Assembly: GCA_029215795.1 (NCBI GenBank)
Contig: JARDYH010000002.1
Location: 59,063,001-59,127,000, forward strand
Direction of reading: 5' to 3'
DNA length: 64,000 nucleotides
Origin: Anniella stebbinsi
Taxonomy: Eukaryota; Chordata; Lepidosauria; Squamata; Anniellidae
Below are positions 1-11,562 of the stretch, piece by piece (position 1 is the stretch's first letter; each line of letters opens with the position of its first letter). A program made the position numbers and the translations under genes. Below the pieces are notes generated by a model that was given only the letters and a program-made list of their open reading frames with translations, ran no database searches and was not told the origin of the DNA.

Positions 1-328
1 GGATGGTCAAATCTGTTGGTTTCATTTTCTCCTACACTTGGATTTCTAAAATCTCAGCTTCTTTCTCTCTCAAATATGAAAGCCTTTGTGGATTTTTGGT
101 AAATACTGATTAAAAACTGACATGAAATTTGCACCCATCTTCGCTAGCCAAATTCAATAAGTACAACAGTTTTTAGCATGGAGAGGACCATGATGAACCT
201 GGCTACCATATAGCTGCTAAAGATAAGGCGCTTGTCAGAAAAAAAAGAAGTGGCAACTCTAATTCAGCACTAGCAGGGTTAAATACGCAGATTCAAACCC
301 AGACATTTAAGAGCAAAGCAGTCAAAGA
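1..328. other. unannotated AT-rich stretch
   Basis: No gene, tail or terminal repeat was recognised. Open frames are short and without known motifs. It ends where a TAGGGATGT-type transposon terminus begins. Confidence 0.5.
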
Positions 329-749
329 TAGGGATGTACAGATTTTGTTAAATCGTTTCTATCTAAGTTTTGTGGATCGTCAGGAATTGTTTGTTCCATC
401 ATCCATTCATTGACAGAATCAGATTTTTTGTTTGAGAATTTCATTCATTTGCAAATGTGGACTTGCACTAATGCATATTTGTGTAAATCCCCTCCAAAAG
501 TAAAAGTCCATGGAATCTGCACGACTCAGAAAAACCCAGGCCAGATCTGCACCAAGTAGGATATGAGACTTTTAAAATGGTTTGAAAACCATACGAGTGT
601 GTCCTGAGCCCCAACAGTGGTGAGTACTGTTATAAACCATTTTAAAAAAGTAGTGTAGATCCAGCCCCAGTCTGCTGTGGAATCCGCAGATTAGATTCAG
701 AGAAATCCAATCCCATTTGAATCCATTGAGGATTTCTCCAACATCCCTT
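329..749. mobile_element. non-autonomous hAT element with TAGGGATGTAC end
   Basis: The left end starts tagggatgtac and the right end finishes acatccctt, an inverted match over about nine bases. The body is closely similar to the element at 4327-4746, including the shared blocks after the left end and the 'gaaatcca…atttga' block before the right end. There is no coding capacity. It is interrupted by a second MITE at about 540-665. Flanking octamers (gtcaaaga and gtcattcc) agree only in the first four bases, so the target duplication is decayed or the edges are slightly off. Confidence 0.75.
540..665. mobile_element. MITE nested in the hAT element (gatctacacc-type ends)
   Basis: Ends are gccagatctgcac and, inverted on the right, gtgtagatccagc. 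The sequence absent from the related element at 4327-4746 corresponds to this block, so it is a later insertion. The pentamer cccag flanks both sides. Relatives sit at about 5518-5735 and 38258-38490. Confidence 0.65.
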
Positions 750-765
750 GTCATTCCTTCATTCC

Positions 766-1088
766 TCCATTACATTTCTGTATCATCCAATAGCCAAAGG
801 TGTTTGGGCAATTTACAAAGATTTAAAACATTAAAAAAACCATTATTGTACATAATATAAAAAACCATTTTCATACAAACATATAAACAGACAGCACATA
901 CATCACACATCTAACAATTTTAACAATCAACAAGAAAACTAGGACCCAAATTAAAAACTGTATTATGTGCTGCCAAATGCCTGAGAGTAGAAGAGGGTCT
1001 TAATAATGCTTGAAAAGATAATAACGTTGGCACCAGGTGGGCCCCGCTGGGGAGATCTTTCCATAATGGGGCGGGGGCACCACTAGTC
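766..1088 (-). mobile_element. LINE 3' end (L2/CR1-like), antisense
   Basis: The A-rich block (770-960), then wording typical of reptile LINE 3' ends (caccaggtgggccccgctgggg, shortened here; positions 1031-1050), is in antisense. On the minus strand the weak frame around 1000-1090 resembles the C-terminal tail of an L2-type reverse transcriptase (PLWKDLP, LLSFQALL). It is 5'-truncated. The exact clade is inferred. Confidence 0.6.
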
Positions 1089-1447
1089 CATTTGCACCTA
1101 TAATCATGTGTAAATGGCTGCTGTACGGCCACCATTTGCATAAAAGGCCTTTTACAGAAAAGAATGAGATGCCATTTTTACACAAAATGGTGGCTTGCTG
1201 GAGGGATAGGAATGGCAGGAAGGGAGAGTTCAGTGCCACTAGTTTAAAGAGATGGATCTGCCACCATCACTTGCTGCTTAGATCTCATGTATCCCTATTA
1301 AGCTGAAACAGATTAAATTCTTTGCCCAGGATCACAAAGCCATTGGCTGAATTCAAGCCAATGGAGACCAAGCATTTACAATGGCCTGAGGAGGTGACAC
1401 TTTGTGGTGTTATTGAGTGCATGGACAACACAACAGCCTTCCCCAAA

Positions 1448-1562
1448 TTGGTACCCTCCAGTTGTTTTGGACTACAACTCCTTTCATCCTTCCTACCATT
1501 CTTCGGCCAGCATGGCCATTCCCTCAACACTTCTAGAGGGCAGCAGATGGGGGAAGGCTGTA
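1448..1562. mobile_element. palindromic MITE (ccctccag…ggaaggctg family)
   Basis: The left part reads ccctccagttgttttggac and tacaactcc. The right half carries the partial inverse, ending gggggaaggctg. The same family appears at about 9036-9163, 11348-11420 and 25501-25612. It has no coding capacity. Confidence 0.65.
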
Positions 1563-1830
1563 CTATAACCTTTTCCACCAAATATGTATTTTGCCATGAG
1601 TTACCATTCAAATAATGCAGTTTGCCATTTGTATACGGTTAAGTGTTTGCAGCCTGTCGGGACCCAGATACCTTCTGACAGCTGTTTTCTATGGTGCATC
1701 TTTCCCAATGAATACTGGTATTGTTCAGTGTGCAATTTGTTTGTCACACCAAAAGGGTCCCTATTTGTTATCTTAGGCAATGAATTGCTTGCTACCTTCA
1801 ATGGCTTCTCCAGTTTTGGGAACTCAGCAA

Positions 1831-1861
<31 letters not shown>

Positions 1862-2354
1862 CAAAATGATAATAAATGAAAGTCCCCCCACAACAAGATG
1901 AAATTTTCACAAAAGTACATGGCCCGCTGAATTGTGGGGAGGAGTGCAGATGTCCAGACAGATGATTTAGCTACACCTTGGTCCCGCTGTTTTTCTAAAA
2001 AATTAATTTCACTCTTCTGACAGGTCACATCATATTATCCACTTTTGAAGGGGCAGGGACACAGCTTGAGTTCTCTCACGATACATGCACCTAAGGAAGA
2101 GCAATAAGCCTTCACTTTATGATACTCTGTGTCTTCTTCGGTAATAAATTATTGGCATTCACATATTTCTGATCTAAAGCCTTTTCAGTGTGGTAGCATA
2201 AAAGTGAGGAAATGTTGTCCAGGCAGGAAGGAGTTGATTGATCACTTGGCCTTAGTTGGGGTCAAACGTCAGACATTTGGTTTTGGTTTACAAGAAATGG
2301 CATGTTGGCTGTAAGAGAATCAACTCTGGATGTCCCCCAATCATGTGAATTAGA
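1563..2354. other. no recognised feature apart from (AAAT)n
   Basis: Open frames here are under 100 codons and show no domain motif. The frame across 1798-2028 on the minus strand is made by the tetranucleotide repeat. Confidence 0.5.
1826..1862. repeat. (AAAT)n microsatellite
   Basis: A run of about eight aaat/aata units. It may be the tail of a decayed retroelement. Confidence 0.9.
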
Positions 2355-2838
2355 CAGTGGAGGCTGATGACTGGTGGCTCCGATGTCAGTGGGGTAGTGA
2401 ATCTGCTCTGGGTTTCAGTCAGAGCCAGTCAGAACTCTAAAGGAGCGATCCAAGATGCTGAACCCTATAGAGCCATCAGCCTCCACTGATGGAACTTCCA
2501 AAATGGCAGGGATAAACTGCCCTTGGTCATGAATTCAAAATGGGGTAATCACCCTAGTATTATTGACAATGGGATGCACCATATGGTCCACCAATATCCG
2601 AAAGAAAGGCTTTTGGCTAGGCAACGATGTGGAGCTGCTGCTCCCACCACTGCCTCTCTCTTATCCCCCTCATCCTGTGAAAGGAAGGGCAGTTTATCCC
2701 TGGCATTTTGGAAGTCCCACCAGTGGAGTCTGGTGGCTCTATTAGGTTCAGCACCTTGGATAGCTTCTTTAGAGCTCTGACTAAAACCCAAAAAGGGATT
2801 TACTGCTCCACTGACATTGCAGCCACCAGCCTCCACCG
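2355..2838. mobile_element. full palindromic hAT-like MITE (cagtggaggc ends)
   Basis: The outer arms begin cagtggaggc and end gcctccaccg. Inner arms carry the block aaaatggcagggataaac (about 2500-2517) and its inverse (about 2688-2710), so the element folds on itself over arms of roughly 160 bp. The flanking octamers gaattaga (2347-2354) and gaaacaga (2839-2846) match at 6 of 8 positions, as expected for an old hAT 8-bp duplication. Shorter copies occur at 22115, 23985, 38119, 51165, 56364 and 58638. Confidence 0.75.
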
Positions 2839-2897
2839 GAAACAGATTTTCAAAGGGTACAGAGCCCTGCAGAGGAAAAGCGAATTCTGCAATCATA

Positions 2898-3085
2898 GGA
2901 AACTGCCTTATATTGAACCAGACCATTGGTCCATCTAGCCCATACTGTCAATACTGACTGGCTGCAACTATCCAGAGTTTCAGGGAGGAGTCTTTCCTAG
3001 CCCTATCTGGAGAAGGAAGGGACTGAACTAGAGACCTTCTGCAGGCAAAGTATGCGCTCTACCACTGAGCTATGCTCACCCACCC
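2898..3085 (-). mobile_element. tRNA-derived SINE, near full length
   Basis: On the minus strand the head contains tRNA-like promoter boxes (agctcagtggtagagcgc, about 3058-3075) followed by the 'tagggctaggaaagactcc'-like middle. The tail reads 'gatggaccaatggtct' in the same antisense sense (about 2921-2936). It is a known reptile SINE layout; copies occur at 8408, 15969 and 37920. Confidence 0.8.
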
Positions 3086-4326
3086 AAATCGTTTTGCCTT
3101 TCCTACCCTTTCCTCCTGCAGGAGAATCTCATGAGTGGAGTTATGCTCATGGGAACTCTGGATCCAACCCAAAAGCTGTATTTATCTGTGCAACTTACAT
3201 TTCAACTTGTCATTTATATGAAATTGTGCTTTTGATAACAACCAGGTGATCCTGCCATTCAGAACTTCCTCTTTTTTATAAATGTATTGGACTATTTGGG
3301 GGCGGGAGAACGGTAAGCAAGGTTTCAGATAATTGAGAGAAAATTAGTCATCCGTAGATGTCAGGGGGCATCAATCTGTTTGGATAATGATGGTCCAGAG
3401 AGTTGAGCTATAAATAATATCATCTACTGCATAATTAGCCTATAAATACAGCCATGTTATAAATATATTCCAGGGTCTGTTGGGTTCATTTTGGAGACAA
3501 GAGCAAAGTGAATAGGAAAAAGGCAGTTTCCTGAGAGCCACCTCTGTCTTTTGTGCTTGTGTACAAACACCTGTATTATTGTATGGTATTGTGTGTCATA
3601 TACATTTGAATTGACATCAACCAAGATACCATTCTCTCTCTTGCAAGATGTCCTCCCACCCCACCCCATTGCTTTTCCTTTGTCGTGTGTGGTTTCTCCA
3701 TTTCTTGAATCATCAGGGGCAATGGTTTTCTCTCTGGTCTTATTGTCATGCAAGATCGCTGGTCCCTGGTTGTGGCAAAGAACTGAGTCAGCCCAAACAT
3801 TTTGGTGTGTGTGAGACAGAAAATCCAAATGCATCCCAATTCTCTTGCATCTTTCATATCCTTCCTCGAGACCCACCTTTTTCTCATGAAGCCTTAGGTT
3901 CCACCCCATGGCCCCAACAATGTACTCTAACTAAGCCTGAATACTTGTCACAGAAACAGTCACATAGGCCTGCCCCTCTCTCTATTTCTCTCCCCTTCCT
4001 CTGTCTCTCCTCTGTCTGTGTCTTGATTATATGCCCCTTGGGGCAGGGATCTGTCCTCTCTTCCCCCCCTTTTTTTTTTAGCTCCATATGATGGCAGGAA
4101 CCTGCAACAATATGTTACAATGTGGCGTGACTCCATTCCATCCCTCCCCACGTTTTTTATTCCCCCCACACCCCCAAAAAATTCATCAGCATTTTGTGGC
4201 CATTGGGCACACTTGGGCTATTTGGGGGTTTTCCCCTTAGGTGTTTTTCCCCTACAGAACCTTTTGTGCCATCTTCGTGCAATAAGTAACATGATTCCCC
4301 TGAACTTGGGAAATAGACGGAACAAT
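3086..4326. other. stretch without recognised gene
   Basis: This 1.2 kb has no clear repeat boundary. The overlapping open frames at 3457-4091 (up to 150 codons) occur on both strands, share no family motif and lie partly in pyrimidine-rich sequence (3975-4080), so they are taken as chance. Confidence 0.5.
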
Positions 4327-4746
4327 TAGAGATGTACAGGTTTTGTAAAATCCATTCTATCTGCATTTTGCAGAATGTCAAGTGCCTTTTGTTCCATTGT
4401 CCACTCATCGAGGGAATTGGAATTTTGACCATTTCCCAAATTTGCACAAATTTGCACTTGCAAAGATGCACATATTCCCCCAAAATGTGCAAATTCCCTC
4501 CAAAATGCGCTTTTTCATGCTTTAGCCCTTGGGGCAAATGCACATTTTCAGCTGGTGTTTTTTTATTGTACATATTTCCATGACTAAATTTATGTAAAAT
4601 TCCAGAAAGTGAAAGAACAATCTGCAAGTCCGTGTGACTCAAATCTGTGTGACTCAAGAAAAGCCAGTCCTCTGCGGAATCCATAGGTAGGATTCATAGA
4701 AATCCAAAGTCATTTGATTCCATTGTGGACTTTGCCCAAACCTCTA
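4327..4746. mobile_element. non-autonomous hAT element (TAGAGATGTAC end)
   Basis: The left end tagagatgtac and right end acctcta are decayed forms of TAGGGATGT and its inverse. The body matches the element at 329-749 but lacks its nested MITE. It also has a series of gcaaa/tttgcac motifs (4436-4550) also seen at 27840-28010. The 175-codon minus frame here is a by-product of this non-coding repeat. No clear target duplication survives. Confidence 0.7.
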
Positions 4747-5517
4747 TTAACTATAACAATCCCTCTTGGCAGTTATATATACATATTCAATGTTCAAAAA
4801 AACTGCTGGTTTAAGACAAGAGTTAAGCCTATCTTATGTTGGCTCAAGCTCCCCAATCCAGGAAATTGGAAGTTAAATTTGATGTTTTAACTGGCGTGAT
4901 CAGTTATGATGTTGTGCTATGTCACAGATTGTACTTGCTAATAACTTTCAACTCCATGCACCCATACTTTTCCATGGTATTTCAGGGCCAAATCCAAATG
5001 GGGAGGATGGAGTGCCTGGGACCAGCAAAGGTGCCCCCCCCCACATAAGGTGCCTTATTAAGCATTACTGTATTTCTATAGGACTCCTCCTGTGAGTTCA
5101 CCCATGCCAGGTTGTTGTTTACATCCTTCGCTGGCAGGGTAAGTTAAACAATGAGAGGGAGCTCTTTTGTAGCAGTAAGGCTAGATGCTTCATAAGATAA
5201 TACAGGGCTAGGACAATGCAGGCCATGTTTGCTGACCAAAGGAAAATGTGGGTAAGCCTCTAGAGGAGATTTAGAGGACACACAAGAGTCAGAAGGGGGC
5301 AAGAGGATACAGAAATCCTGTTCTGCCAGTGGTATCCATTCTGTGGGCTCATCCAACTCCTGTTGTAAAACCTCAGGCAAATAGGATGGTGTTGCCATAG
5401 CAGGTTTCTAAAGGCTTGACCAAAGCAATAATAAAACTTAAAAATTATACTCACAAGTATGATACTACTTCCCCCCCCAAAAAAAAAATTGTTCAAGCAG
5501 TAATCAAAGCTGTAATA
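4747..5517. other. no recognised gene
   Basis: It contains short poly-C and poly-A tracts (5033-5043, 5471-5489). Nothing else can be supported. Confidence 0.5.
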
Positions 5518-5735
5518 CCTAAACCAGATCTACACCTTGTGTCATAATGATATGATCTCAACATAGTGATGCTCTATCCCTCTTGCACATGTATACGTCT
5601 GCTGCAGTATTTTGGCTAATATAGAATGAAAAGCAGGACATAATGCTAGAAAAGTGGTATATGGAATGTGCCATGTGCCCAACAGTTATCAGTGCACTTC
5701 AATACCAATAAAAAGCACTAGTGTAGCTTTCCAGA
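5518..5735. mobile_element. MITE with gatctacacc-type ends
   Basis: The left end reads ccagatctacacc and the right end agtgtagctt. The block caacagttatcagtgcactt (5680-5699) matches the one at 38390-38410 in the nested copy of the same family. Confidence 0.6.
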
Positions 5736-7900
5736 GATCCTGTAAAAGAAAAAGATCAGAATCCACAAGAAACTGATTAGACGTCAAAATGTATGCATGG
5801 CAGGCATGGTTATGCATGTGAACTAGATTGACAGATACATATTTATATGCATATGATACTCAATGGTCCGTGACTATTAGCCTCTACATAATGATGATAA
5901 TAGGAGTGAGACAAATCAAGGTTAACTTTTCACAGAAGTTTTCTCAAGACATAAAAAGCTCCTCTTTGAGGTCATTTTTCATGGAGGGATTGAAGAGGAG
6001 TAAACATGTTTGCAGTTTGGCTACATGGTTGCATATATCCTCATAGACATTCAGATTGCACTACCTCAATACTTGGCATAGATGTGTCAGCAGCATGCCA
6101 GTGTCTTCACAGCCCTAATTGGCTACTGGTTCAGCATCATTTTTTCCCCTTGTTTTTCAAATCAGCCTTCATTTTCTTTGTTGCAAGAGATATCATGAGT
6201 CAATTGATTTGGCTGCATGACATCACTGAGTGTAAATTAAACCAATTCAGAGTGATGGTTGTCTTTATTCTGAATTAGCTTTATTTGCCATCACTGCCTA
6301 TGTGACAAAGAAGATTGATTTGCAATGGCTGGGGTGTGGGAGGATGGAGTAGCTGACACTGCAGCTGATCGGGGCTGTGAAAAAAACTATAAACAGTATG
6401 AAAAAGGAGGGATTTGGAGGGGGACCTTATGGACCCTCTGAAGGCCTCTGTATCAAGCTGAAACAGTCATGAAGGATCATGTACAATACAGTACTGCAGT
6501 CTCTGGAGATAGACATCTAACACCTTCACTAACACAGATCCAGCAGAACCTCCATTATTTAAAACCTAAGTATTTTAATGCATATACATCAATGTAGTAT
6601 ATGTTAATTGCCTTCCCCCAATTAAAATTACTAATTATCTGAAAAGTGTGGATATCTGTAATGTGAAGCAAATGTGCATTGTCAATTGTCAAGAGAGACA
6701 CAAGTGTTTCCTTTCCTAGTATAGTTTTTTTTAAAGAAAATATGTTATGAATTTTGAATTTTGAATTTTGACTCTTGAGTGGGCCCAGAGTGAATGATGC
6801 CTGATGCCCTCTTCTCCATCAATTCATCATCCCACCCTTTTACAATTGTTATTTTCGATATCTAATGTTGAATCCCATTTTTATTTTTTGCCTATCTTTT
6901 GCACCACTAGTGTCCATTTTCTGTGTCCTAAAAGAGTCATGTGACTCCACTCCTTCCCATTCCCCTTTGATTGGTCTGTTGGTGGGCAAGACCCCAAGGC
7001 TGAGCATGCCTTGCTGAACCTATTGCTTTTTCCTTGAGTTGGGGAAGGTTGAGCAATGTAGATCCTTATTCCCAGGGGATCATAGGCTTTTCCCATCATT
7101 CACTCACCTACCCAAGGATGTCTTCTTGATTAGTTAAGAATAGGAAACAGTGACATCAGAGTTCCCACACCCATAAGCACTTGAGTAGCCATCTTGGCTT
7201 GAGGAGGCTTATTATCACCAACTTTCAAGTGATTCCATTCTCCATTTTCCTGTTCATCTCCAGGGAATGAAATTTTGGAGATAAGACCTTTCTGGGTTTT
7301 CTTCTTATATTCTTTAATAGTTGCGGAACATCTTTCTCCTAGTCCCATAACAGTGATTTATTAATTTCAAAATATTAGCATTTAGATGGAACATCATAAT
7401 GCTCTTGGCTCCCGAGGGGAAGATGTTATGGAGAAACATTCACATTTTCAGTGGGCATCCAAGTCAAAGTGCCCAAATGACAAAATTCTATTTATCTCAA
7501 GTTCTGTGCTATGAATTTCAAGCACTTTCAGACAACAAGGTGTACACTTTTAACCCTTCTAGGATTAGTTCACAAAGCTGAACAGATGGTTGCTGTTCTT
7601 CTTTATGATCTGCAATCATGAATTAAAATAATGACTTACAATCGCACTGCAAGGGAAGTCAAGCAACTGAGACTACCAGTTTCTGACCTAGAAACAGAAC
7701 CACAAGTGCATGTCAAATCTAGACTTATTGCCTGAACCAGCCCATAGATGCTGCTCCTTAAACAGATACAATTGAGGGGGGGTGATGGGGAAATGCGGGG
7801 AGGAAGCCTTCTGAAATGGAAATCCAGGTTATAATGTCAACTTGGGAATATCAAACTCTGTAAAACTCTGATAATAAAAGATGATACCAAAATGATACAC

Positions 7901-7901
<1 letters not shown>
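5736..7901. other. no recognised gene
   Basis: About 2.2 kb of AT-rich sequence without recognised repeat ends or coding motifs. A small tandem of gaattttg occurs at about 6749-6771. Confidence 0.5.
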
Positions 7902-7936
<35 letters not shown>

Positions 7937-7937
7937 A
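7902..7937. repeat. (GA)n microsatellite
   Basis: An almost pure gaga tract interrupted once by aaaga. Confidence 0.9.
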
Positions 7938-8407
7938 ATAATTCTATATCACAGAGGCTCTGATAAAAAGAACCATTATGCACTCCCTGAAGTGCCTCAG
8001 GTCCATAGGTTTCCATGGTAAAGACACATTTTTCAGTCACTAGCTTTGCTTTCAGGATCCAATAATTTTGCTATCCATTGATATTTTGTAAGAAGTACAA
8101 AACTGTGAGATGCTCTGGACATTTGGGCACCCTTCTGCCAGTACCCAGCTATTCCTATTTTCTGACATGCTGATTGAAATCTATAAGGATTCATCTGAAT
8201 TTCTTTCATTTCTTCTTAGATCCTTTCCAGATACTTGTGCAAGAAAAGTATACTAACAAATGTGTTGCTTATCAGGAACTGAAAACACAACATAAAATTG
8301 CTGGGAGGGAAGTGTTATGCTACCATTGCAGATATCAGAGCAAAGTGGATTCTTATGCAAATATAAGAGGCACTCCTTGGTTAGTATTCATTATGTGACT
8401 TGGGAAG

Positions 8408-8945
8408 TGGCCATAGCTCACTGGTAGAGCCAATGGTTGGCATGCAAAAGGTCCCAGGTTCAATCCCAGCCATCTCCAGGTAGGGCTTGAGATGGTGTCT
8501 AAATTCCTGGAGAACCACTGTCTGTCATTGCAGACCTGGGTCGGACAGCAGGTAGATCTGGATCTATGGGTAGATCTCTCAGTGAGTTGCAGTAGATTGG
8601 CAAAGATTCCTGACTCCCTATTATTTAACAATAGCAGCAACAAAATGACACACACCCTATCCTGCCTCCGAAACTGTACTGCTGAAATGAAGAAAGCTTG
8701 GGATGACCAGGCGTAGGATATTTTTATTTATTTATTTTGTATGGAAGGACTGTGAGCTCCATTCATTTCTGATGCCCAAAACAAAGTGCATTCTTTCATT
8801 CAATGTATTTAGCACCAGGCTCTGGCTGGTGGATCTCAGGGTTCAAATAAAAAAAGAAGAAAAGAGATCCTGCAAGTCTGCTCACACTACTCAGTACAGC
8901 GTAGACAATACTGAGCTAGATGGAGTGATGGCCCTCTGTGCCTAT
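8408..8945 (+). mobile_element. tRNA-derived SINE split by about 350 bp
   Basis: The head and B-box-like part (gcatgcaaaaggtccc, aggttcaatccc, catctccaggtaggg) occupy 8408-8525. The tail (gtagacaatactgagctaga) lies at 8901-8920. The sequence between is foreign to the SINE and contains a short (TTTA)n (8721-8737). This reads as an insertion into an older SINE. Confidence 0.65.
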
Positions 8946-9035
8946 GAATTTTGAAAAGAGACGTTGCTTTAACTACATTATGTAAACATTATTGTCAAAA
9001 AAAGAAAAAAGGTGGGGGAAGATGGAAGCTCTAGG

Positions 9036-9163
9036 CCAGACTTCCAAGATACTTTGGACTAGAACTCCCAGCATTCCTGACCATTGGTCATGCTGGCTGG
9101 GGCTGAAGAGGACAGAAGTTCAAAACATCTGGAGGGCACCAGGTTGGGGAAGGCTGATGTAGA
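9036..9163. mobile_element. palindromic MITE (ccctccag…ggaaggctg family)
   Basis: It starts with ggccagacttccaagatactt-like sequence (9034-9054) and ends tctggagggcaccaggttgg followed by ggaaggctg. The centre holds the inverse pair actagaactccca and the 'ggctgaag' side. Confidence 0.65.
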
Positions 9164-9571
9164 GCTTTTCTACAAAAGACATTTATTTTGCGCTCATCAA
9201 TCCCTACTCATGGTTTTTTATGGGTTCTTTAGATGATGTTTTATCCCTCCAGTTTTGTTTCTGTGTTTAAAGAGCACTTTCGATGAAGATTTTGGTTCAT
9301 TTTTAGAGCAGGGAAATGCAGAATTATTTATGAAAGTGAATGAAAATGCTTTCCCCACTTTTGTATTTGTGCTATTAGACTATACCACAGTGCCACCTAG
9401 AGGTTATGTTGTGGGAAAGAAGGATAGGAAACATTCTTTGCATAGCGCTCAGAACTCAGATCTGCAATGAAACTGAAAATAGATGCAGTGCATTAACAGC
9501 CTCATGTAGAAAAGCCCATAGATACTGCCATCTGTGAACAGCATCCCATGTGACACTACCGCTAACTTACA
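9164..9571. other. no recognised gene
   Basis: There are only short frames and no repeat signature. Confidence 0.4.
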
Positions 9572-9713
9572 TTACATTGTGCTAGCATGAGCAACCTCTA
9601 GCTCAATGCCAGTAGCATTTCCTGGTGCAATGGGTTTCCCCAGAAAACCTGCCGTGCCAGCGAAGGCTATTGGCATTGTGCTAGAGGTCACTTACGCTAG
9701 CACAATGCAATTT
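9572..9713. mobile_element. palindromic MITE (cattgtgctag ends)
   Basis: The left arm (cattgtgctagcatgagcaa, 9575-9594, then cctctagctcaatgcc) is matched in inverse by the right arm (ggcattgtgctagagg, then cgctagcacaatg). Arms are about 45 bp and the loop about 50 bp. No coding sequence. Confidence 0.7.
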
Positions 9714-11347
9714 ATCTTAGCAATAGTGTTGCATTCCCTGGCCTTCTCTTCCATTCAGCCACCAATTAAGACCCAACTTTACAAGGAAATTATGGCAACC
9801 CTACAAGGGAAAAAGCTATGAAGCTACTACTGCTCTGTTATTTTCTCTCCTCTCCTCTCTGGGTCTGATCAGAGCTGTGCCACAACAAAGGAGAAGATTC
9901 CCATCCATTCTTTAAGCCTGTTTCTCTCCAGTTATAGTGGCCCCCTCCAGCCACCTGGATCCTGCAAAGAGAAAGGGGGGTTCCTCTATCAGGAGGGCAG
10001 ATAGTGTGCTGCAATTTGCTGTCATTTCTTTGGGCCTGGGGATCAACATGACATTAACATAGGTTACTAGGGTTAGATACTACAAATCAGCACATCCAAA
10101 AACTCCCATCTCTTCCTTGCCCTTAGTTTCACACTTCCATAGCATAACATCTTTTCTTCATAGAACTCCTTGCAGGGTCTGTAAGCTTCCACTGCCATAT
10201 GCACAGTGACGATCGAGATTCAGAGTTCATTACCATACTTTTACGTTCTTATCACTGGTGCTAAGTATTCTATTAACAGAAACCATGCATCAAATCTGAG
10301 TCCATTTTGTCAGGATTAATCTGGAATAACTCCTCCGTACTCAAGGAAGTCATTCCAGATTTACAGCCTTATAAATGCTAAAAAAATGGTCAATTATTGC
10401 TTCTCCTTTTGCCCTCCACTGCTGCTGAATTGAATGGTTGTGGTCGCAAGGGAGAAAGGCACCGTACCACTTTTTAAATTTTATGAGGTCTCCTGACCTT
10501 TCCAGCCCTGCTTTATCTTTCCCCACCCCAAGCGATATTGACTAGGTTCATTCTATCCATGCTTCACATGGATTATCCTGTGTCTCTGCCAACTTCCTTG
10601 CATGAGTCGATAAAAGAAGATCTGATTGTAGCCGTATAGTTTTAGTGAGCTTCATCTTGCAAAGAAATGGCAACAAGGGCTTTGGATTTTCATGTGCAAC
10701 ATTAGTTATGCCTTTCCTGTTATTTATAATGAAAAGGGTGGAGTTACAAGGGTCATTGTTCATGCTATCTGGCTCAACTGGAAGGAACCAAAAGAGAGAA
10801 CATGACATAGTAGTAACCCTTATTGGTCTCTACTTCAGAACAGTTGATAACAGATAGAGGCCAAAAGTTATTTTGTGTTAAATCCTGTATTTGCCCTCAT
10901 AATCTCGAGGAAGCTGCAACTTTAAATGGTTGCTCCAATAGGATGGAATGAATACTGGGAGAGAGTTCCAAAAAGCTCTCTTTCTAATGCTATTGCAAGT
11001 TACACTGCTCTGATAGGCACAGAGAAAGATGTTCTTTCCGTAGGCTTGTTAGTTGTAAGCTCCCCTGACAAACATCAGAGGTCCAGTGGACAAATCTAGT
11101 GAGAAATCCAGTGAGCTGTGGAAACAGCAGGAATATAAAATAACGTAGTGGAATCCAGAAACAAGAAAGCTATCTAACTAAGGTGAGAAGCAAAATGGAG
11201 AAAAGGAATGAAGGCTAGGAGTAGCCCAGGGTTACAACCAGGTAGACAAACCAGGGAGGCCAAGAAAAAGAAATAGCTAACCAATAATAATAATCCTTGA
11301 CTGGGAAGCAGGCCAGAAAGTAATGATGCATAGAGAGTAGGAGTGTA
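9714..11347. other. no recognised gene
   Basis: About 1.6 kb of unremarkable sequence. Frames under 90 codons show no motif. Confidence 0.5.
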
Positions 11348-11420
11348 TGTATGACCCTCCAAATGTTGATGAACTGCAACTCCCATAATCTCTTACTATT
11401 GGTTATGCTGGGTAGGGATG
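11348..11420. mobile_element. partial MITE (ccctccag family)
   Basis: It carries gaccctccaaatgttgatg, actgcaactcccat and ttggttatgctgggtaggg, in the order seen in the copy at 9036-9163. Confidence 0.55.
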
Positions 11421-11469
11421 ATGTGCTATTTGAATTTTTTTTAAAAGATGAGCTGCACATTAAAGATAA

Positions 11470-11562
11470 TCTGCAATCCTACACATGATCATATGGGAGT
11501 AAGCCCCACTGAACTCAATGAGACTTTCTGCTGAATAGATGTGCATAGGATTGGGCTGCTAG
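11470..11562. mobile_element. short palindromic MITE (gcaatccta ends)
   Basis: The ends are ctgcaatcctacac and, inverted, gtgcataggattgggctg. The middle is agtaagccccactgaactca and atgagactt. Relatives lie at 14007, 30551, 33095 and 63318. Confidence 0.7.

Noticed and set aside
2898..3085. A tRNA gene
   Set aside because: The A/B-box-like head belongs to a SINE with a long non-tRNA body, and no cloverleaf is kept.
3457..4091. 150- and 147-codon opposing frames as host exons
   Set aside because: They overlap on opposite strands without family motifs, and the region is partly pyrimidine-rich.
4157..4684. 175-codon minus-strand frame
   Set aside because: Most of it lies inside a non-autonomous hAT element with no coding function. 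No motif.
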